Origin: an uncultured Fodinibius sp.
Lineage (GTDB): Bacteria; Bacteroidota; Rhodothermia; Balneolales; Balneolaceae
Assembly (NCBI GenBank): GCA_913056235.1
Contig: CAJXMW010000001.1
Span: forward strand, 1,116,001-1,180,000
Reading direction: 5' to 3'
DNA: 64,000 nucleotides
The position numbers were made by a program, and so were the translations under genes. Under the pieces are notes generated by a model. The model was not told the origin of the DNA, did not search any database, and worked only from the letters and a program-made list of their open reading frames with translations. Below, piece by piece: positions 59,076 through 64,000 of the stretch. Position 1 is the first letter of the stretch. Each line of letters begins with the position of its first letter.

Positions 59076-62000
59076 GTGCAGAAAAAGATCAAGCAAGCTC
59101 AAAAATATTTGGAGTGGGGAAAGCCGAATCAGGCTATTGCCGAATTAAAACCCACATTAGAAAGTAAACAGATCCAACAAAAGTATAAGTGGGTACCCAA
59201 CCACATGATGGGAATTGCTTTGTCGCTCAAAGGTGAGCATAAGACATCGGTCGCATATTTGGAAAAAGCCGTGGAGTGTGGTTCAGGGGAGTCGGAAACC
59301 TTTCATATGCTTTCTGTCAACTACTATAACCTTGGTCAATTTGGTGAGGCTGAAAAGCATGGAAAAGAGGCGGTAGCTCGAAAAGACGACTTTTTAAAAG
59401 CGTGGTTGAATTTAGGATCGGTATACCGGGCGCAGGCAAAGTTGGATAAGGCATTGAAATGTTATGAAAAAGCGAATCAAATTGATCCTACCAATGCCGG
59501 TGTAGCTTTTCGGATAGGCGAAATTTATCGTGACCAAGGTGACCTGGAACAGGCTATGAAACTGTTTGATATTACATTGAAGATAGAAGAGAATCATATC
59601 CGGGCAATGTTAGAAAAGGCCGATATCTACAAAAAGAAAGGGAATCTGGAGGAAGCGATTCAGAATCTTGAGCAAGCTGAGGAGATTCATGGAGATCAAA
59701 CCTCGATTGGAGTTAGCAAAGCCGAAATTTATAAGTCCCGCGGGAAGTATGATGATGCTATTGTACTATATGAGGAGCTACTTAAAAAGCATCCTGATAG
59801 CGGTGCATTGCGGGTAAACTATGCTTTGTGTTTGCAGGAGGTAAGCCGGTTTGATCAAAGTGAAAAGAATTATCGGCGTGCTATCCAGGATATGAAAGAT
59901 CCCCGTAATGCCATCTCAAATTATTTGATGGGATTGCATTATAACCCGCGAAATAGCAAGGAGTATATATATAACGAGCACGTCAGACTTGGTAAAGTCT
60001 TCACCTCCCAGAATGGGAAGGGGCGCCCAGTACCAGATGATGTCAATCCTGACAAAAGGTTAAAAGTAGGGTTTGTCTCTGGTGGATTCCGCCGTCATCC
60101 GGTTGGATGGATGATTGCCGGCGCGCTCGAGCAATTACCTGATAAAGATTTTGACCTCTACTGCTATACAACCAACAATAAATTTGATTTTGTTACACGT
60201 CGGATTCATCAAAACATTGATACTTGGAGATCAGTTGTTGGATACAGTTCTGATGTGATAGAAAATATTATCAGAGAAGATGAGCTGGATATATTAGTAG
60301 ACTTGTCGGGCCATTCTGCTGATAATTGTCTTGAGGTAATGGCTAATGAGCCGGCACCGGTGATTGTGAAGTGGGTGGGGGGCTTATTTAATACAACTGG
60401 ACTTGATGCTTTTGACTTTTTGATTACTGACAAATATGAAAGTCCTGAAGGGAAAGGCGAGTATTATACTGAAAAATTGGTACGGATGCCTGATGATTAT
60501 ATCACCTTTACACCCCCAGCTTATGCTCAAAGTATCGATACTTTGCCGGCTGAAAGAAAAGGATTTATCACCTTTGGATGTTTTAATAATCCCACCAAAG
60601 TAAATGATGTGGTCCTAAAGCATTGGGCAGAAATTATGAGCCAGGTGCCGGGAAGTCATCTATATCTTAAAAGTAAACAGTATGATACAGCTTCCTTTCG
60701 TGCACAGATACTGGAAATTATGAGTGCCGAAGGTATTCCAGAAGAACGTATCGAATTTGAGGGCCAAACCTCTCATGATGATCACCTTGCCGCTTATAAT
60801 AAGATCGATATCGCCCTTGATCCTTGGCCGTATTCCGGTGGACTTACAACTTGTGAGGCTCTTTATATGGGGGTGCCTGTCATTACGATGCCCGGCCCTA
60901 CATTTGCCGGTCGGCATTCTACAACACACTTGATGAATGCAGGTCTCCAACAGTGGGTAACGGATAGCTGGGAAGAATATAGCGAAAAAGTTATCGCCCT
61001 GGCGAATGACTTAGTTGAATTACAGAGATGGCGATCAACCCTGCGCCAAAAACTGCGTAAATCTCCTGTTTGTGACAATAAGCGTTTTGGTGCTCATCTG
61101 TCGGTTGCTTTCCGCGAAATGTGGAAACAGAGGATAGAAGGTTATCAGAATGAAAAAGGAAGGTGGCAAGATCATATTAAGATGGATGCACTGTTTGACA
61201 AAGAAGTACAAAGATTGACAGATGGACCACGTGTAACGCTCCCTATTACCATAAATGATACAAAAGGTTTTGGTGAAAATGGGCAAGCGAACGATAAGGA
61301 TGTTCAAAAAGACATAAAGAAAGAATCGATGATTGATACAGCAGAATTAGAACAGGATTTAATCAAAAATGGGAATGGGCAAGTAGAGGAAAATAGTTCG
61401 AGGGAAGTGCATTCGCCTTCTGCTGATAACGGTGATGAAGATTATTTTATAGAAACCAAAGATGGAATAACCATATGCACTCCTGCTGATTTAGATGTGT
61501 TAACAACCTATGTTCTGTTGGAACAAGAAGAATGGTTTGAACCTGAACTGAATTTTGTCCGTGACTATCTACAATCTGGCATGCAGGTGGTAGATGCGGG
61601 AGCCGCCTTTGGGGCGTATTCGCTGCCGATGGCAAAAAAGGTTGGTCAAAATGGACGGGTTTTTGCTTTTGAACCAGATCCCAAGAGTTGTTCTTTTCTT
61701 GAAAGAAGCAAGATCGAAAACAACATTAACCATTTGGAAATAGTAGGTCGTGGCCTGTCTGATAAAACGGAAAAAAAGGCATTAAAAAAAGACGAAACCC
61801 CAGAGTTTAATACTATTGCAGAGGAAGGCGATGAAGAGGTATTCGTAACGACCTTAAATGCTTGGTGGGAGTTTGCCGGGCAGCCGGAATTGGACCTGAT
61901 AAAGATTGATGTCAACGGCATGGAGTCTGAAGTACTAAAAGGGGCGTATGAAGTACTAGATCAAACGCGGCCAATTATATTGGCGTCCATTGGAGAAAAA

Positions 62001-64000
62001 GAGGGGAACTTATCTACATTACGAGAAACGGTGCGTGATCTGAATTATCAGCTGTTTGAATACATACCGGGACCAGGGGTATTAGCTAAGCATGATTTTG
62101 AGGAAGAGGTTGACCCATATCTTATGAATTTGATTGGGATACCCGATAGCAGAGTAGAAGAGTTTAAAGAGAATGGCTGGATCTTTGACGAGTCGGTCGA
62201 GGTTGAGATCACTGATGAACACCAGTGGAAGCAAGTGTTGAAAAGCCAACCTTGGACAGAAGATAAAATGGGCACTTGGGAAGACTTGGCAGCATCAGAC
62301 AACCATCAAGAGTATTTCGAAGCGCTGAATCTGGCTTGTATTGCTGAGCAAATAGAGATTTCGGATGAGGAGCCCAATTCGCGATCTCGAAAAGGGGCAA
62401 TGATGCTGGCAGCAGCCCAAAAATTAATTGGTTTGTTCAATAGCAGTCGAGCAGGTGTTGCAACGGCCATGACCTATGTTCGAGTGATGGGCCAGCTAGG
62501 TAAACGTCAGCAGGCACTGGAGATGATGAAACAGCTGATGGAAACGGCAAACTCAGGTAGTGATATTTCGGTTGATCTACCCTTTTTGCCGCCCCTGCCA
62601 TGCCAGGATAACACATGTATTCAAACTGATTTCTCCAAGTGGATGACGGTACGCATTGTGGAGGCATGGATCAAATTGAAGAATCCTACAACCTATATGG
62701 CCGAAGAGCAGGAGCTTGGTATGGTAGAGGCGCTCGAAGATAATCCGGAAAGAGTTGATACTTTTTTATTAACGCCAAATAAAGAGGAAGATAGAAAAGT
62801 AAAAAAACGAGTGGGCCAATCTATTCCTAATAAAAAAAGAACGGAAAAAAGAGACTCAAACGCATTATGGTTTAAAACTGCTTTAAGTCTAATCAAAGTT
62901 AATGGTCCCCAAAGTGTACACAGCCACAATTTGCCTAATAAGTTAATTGTGTCTTTAACTTCATATCCAGCTCGCTTTGACCAGCTTCCCTTAACGCTTT
63001 TAAGCTTGATACAGCAAACGGTAAAGCCCGATAACATCTTATTATGGATCGCCTATGAGGATAAATCTGAATTAACCTCTGACATTAGACTTTTTGAGGA
63101 TTTAGGAGTAGAGATATGTTTTTGCGAGGATTTAAAATCATATAAAAAGATAATACCCACGCTCAAAAAATACCCTGATTCATATATAGTTACTGCTGAT
63201 GACGATTTGTATTACAAAAAGAACTGGTTAGAAGAATTATTAAGTAGTTGGGATGGTAATAATAAAACTATTGTGGCACACCGTGCTCATAGAGTTAAGT
63301 TTAATGGCTCCGGTGATATTAAACCATATCGTGAATGGGGGTGGGAGTATAAAAAGGATAACAAGGCATCCGCTTATAATTTTCCAACTTGTGGTGCCGG
63401 AGCTTTATTTCCTCCAAATATTTTTTACGAAGATGTCTTGGAAGTTAATCAGTTTCAAAAGTTGGCGCCAACAGCAGATGATGTGTGGCTATATTGGATG
63501 AGTAGGTTAAATGGAGCAAAAATAAAAGTTGCCAACAATCCACAACCTCTTGTTGAGTGGCCATTATCCAAACAAAATAATCTGTGGCAGAAAAATATTT
63601 TAGAGGGTAAAAATGATGAGCAGATAGAGCATTTAATAAAGAGTTATGGATTACCCTTGGATAAGGAAAAAGTAGATAAAAAGGGGGGCATTAATTCATC
63701 AAAATATTGGAAGAACCGTTATCAACAAGGAGGCAATTCTGGGAGTGGTTCTTATGGACGGTTAGCACAGTTTAAGGCAGATACAATCAATGAATTTTCT
63801 GACGAGCATGATGTCGGGTCGTTTATTGAGTTTGGATGCGGAGATGGCAACCAGCTTAAATATCTGAATATTGATGATTATCTAGGCCTTGATGTAAGTG
63901 ATAAAGCGATAGAAATATGTCGTAATAAATATCAGGAAGATCAAGCAAAGGAATTTAAAAAAGCGGATGAATATAAGGGAGAAACTGCAGAGTGTGCTTT
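59076..64000 (+). CDS. Giant multidomain glycan-modification protein: TPR, GT41/SPINDLY-like OGT, FkbM methyltransferase, GT with DDD motif, class I SAM methyltransferase; 3' end outside window
   Basis: Manual translation in one frame from GTG 59076 (in-frame stop at 59070-59072) to the window end; not in the supplied ORF track. TPRs; KVGFVSGGFRRHPVGWM...DILVDLSGHSADNCLEVMANEPAPV...GCFNNPTKVNDVVLKHW...DPWPYSGGLTTCEALYMGVPVITMPG; VVDAGAAFGAYSLPMAKKVG...LDLIKIDVNGMESEVLKGA; LIVSLTSYPARFDQLPLTLLSLIQQTVKPDNILLW...VTADDDLYYKKNW; FIEFGCGDGNQL. Confidence 0.82.
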   Translation, partial: MQKKIKQAQKYLEWGKPNQAIAELKPTLESKQIQQKYKWVPNHMMGIALSLKGEHKTSVAYLEKAVECGSGESETFHMLSVNYYNLGQFGEAEKHGKEAVARKDDFLKAWLNLGSVYRAQAKLDKALKCYEKANQIDPTNAGVAFRIGEIYRDQGDLEQAMKLFDITLKIEENHIRAMLEKADIYKKKGNLEEAIQNLEQAEEIHGDQTSIGVSKAEIYKSRGKYDDAIVLYEELLKKHPDSGALRVNYALCLQEVSRFDQSEKNYRRAIQDMKDPRNAISNYLMGLHYNPRNSKEYIYNEHVRLGKVFTSQNGKGRPVPDDVNPDKRLKVGFVSGGFRRHPVGWMIAGALEQLPDKDFDLYCYTTNNKFDFVTRRIHQNIDTWRSVVGYSSDVIENIIREDELDILVDLSGHSADNCLEVMANEPAPVIVKWVGGLFNTTGLDAFDFLITDKYESPEGKGEYYTEKLVRMPDDYITFTPPAYAQSIDTLPAERKGFITFGCFNNPTKVNDVVLKHWAEIMSQVPGSHLYLKSKQYDTASFRAQILEIMSAEGIPEERIEFEGQTSHDDHLAAYNKIDIALDPWPYSGGLTTCEALYMGVPVITMPGPTFAGRHSTTHLMNAGLQQWVTDSWEEYSEKVIALANDLVELQRWRSTLRQKLRKSPVCDNKRFGAHLSVAFREMWKQRIEGYQNEKGRWQDHIKMDALFDKEVQRLTDGPRVTLPITINDTKGFGENGQANDKDVQKDIKKESMIDTAELEQDLIKNGNGQVEENSSREVHSPSADNGDEDYFIETKDGITICTPADLDVLTTYVLLEQEEWFEPELNFVRDYLQSGMQVVDAGAAFGAYSLPMAKKVGQNGRVFAFEPDPKSCSFLERSKIENNINHLEIVGRGLSDKTEKKALKKDETPEFNTIAEEGDEEVFVTTLNAWWEFAGQPELDLIKIDVNGMESEVLKGAYEVLDQTRPIILASIGEKEGNLSTLRETVRDLNYQLFEYIPGPGVLAKHDFEEEVDPYLMNLIGIPDSRVEEFKENGWIFDESVEVEITDEHQWKQVLKSQPWTEDKMGTWEDLAASDNHQEYFEALNLACIAEQIEISDEEPNSRSRKGAMMLAAAQKLIGLFNSSRAGVATAMTYVRVMGQLGKRQQALEMMKQLMETANSGSDISVDLPFLPPLPCQDNTCIQTDFSKWMTVRIVEAWIKLKNPTTYMAEEQELGMVEALEDNPERVDTFLLTPNKEEDRKVKKRVGQSIPNKKRTEKRDSNALWFKTALSLIKVNGPQSVHSHNLPNKLIVSLTSYPARFDQLPLTLLSLIQQTVKPDNILLWIAYEDKSELTSDIRLFEDLGVEICFCEDLKSYKKIIPTLKKYPDSYIVTADDDLYYKKNWLEELLSSWDGNNKTIVAHRAHRVKFNGSGDIKPYREWGWEYKKDNKASAYNFPTCGAGALFPPNIFYEDVLEVNQFQKLAPTADDVWLYWMSRLNGAKIKVANNPQPLVEWPLSKQNNLWQKNILEGKNDEQIEHLIKSYGLPLDKEKVDKKGGINSSKYWKNRYQQGGNSGSGSYGRLAQFKADTINEFSDEHDVGSFIEFGCGDGNQLKYLNIDDYLGLDVSDKAIEICRNKYQEDQAKEFKKADEYKGETAECA

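Noticed and set aside
58906-59148. 80-aa ORF before the giant glycan enzyme
   Set aside because: No recognisable domain, overlaps the better supported TPR frame. It could hide a frameshifted N-terminus of the large ORF, so the 59076 start remains uncertain.
61190-61210. Possible frameshift in the giant ORF near gacaaagaagta
   Set aside because: On rechecking the line boundary the frame continues as CTG TTT GAC AAA GAA GTA CAA with no break.
60863-63037. Several reverse-strand ORFs of 60-114 aa at the right end
   Set aside because: All lie antisense to the continuous multidomain frame 59076-64000.
1-64000. CRISPR arrays, rRNA or tRNA genes, prophage modules
   Set aside because: No regularly spaced repeats, rRNA/tRNA signatures or phage structural genes were recognised by reading; a tRNAscan or CRISPR search could not be run.

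Overview
The window is almost entirely one flagellar and chemotaxis supercluster. From gene content and style I infer a Balneolota/Bacteroidota-like bacterium, but taxonomy cannot be proven here. Layout: decayed IS256-type transposase remnants (1-378); an HTH protein, a porin and a hybrid histidine kinase; a chemotaxis block (cheY, cheX-like, cheA, cheR, cheD, a frameshifted receiver gene, a second cheX/C-like gene, cheB, cheY, cheW, two HAMP-less MCPs, a TonB-C protein, another receiver, a kinase); flgB-flgC-fliE-F-G-H-I-J-motE-like-fliK-flgD-flgE; motA-motB-fliL-M-N/Y-O-P-Q-R; a reverse-strand flhB-flhA-flhF-orf-fliA; flgF-G-A-H-I-J-N-K-L followed by a glycosyltransferase-like/TPR protein; a sigma54-dependent NtrC-type regulator; and a reverse-strand fliS-fliD-fliT-like-flgM-like set. 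The right end holds a very long ORF missing from the supplied track because it runs off the window: TPR, SPINDLY/OGT-like GT41, FkbM methyltransferase, a DDD-motif glycosyltransferase and a SAM methyltransferase in one frame, open for more than 1,600 codons. It is a candidate flagellin or surface glycan modification megaenzyme. By eye I also found a recurring motif, TAAG-N14-G[C/A]CGATAA and close variants, upstream of cheY, cheW-mcp, mcp2, motA, fliS-fliD, a porin and an orphan kinase. This looks like a sigma28 (FliA) regulon that extends to genes not obviously flagellar. Sigma54-like sites precede flgB and, more weakly, flgF. Other notable points: both MCPs end in an [D/N]F[S/N]GF pentapeptide, FliM lacks the usual N-terminal CheY-binding motif, and flhG and flagellin are absent from the window.
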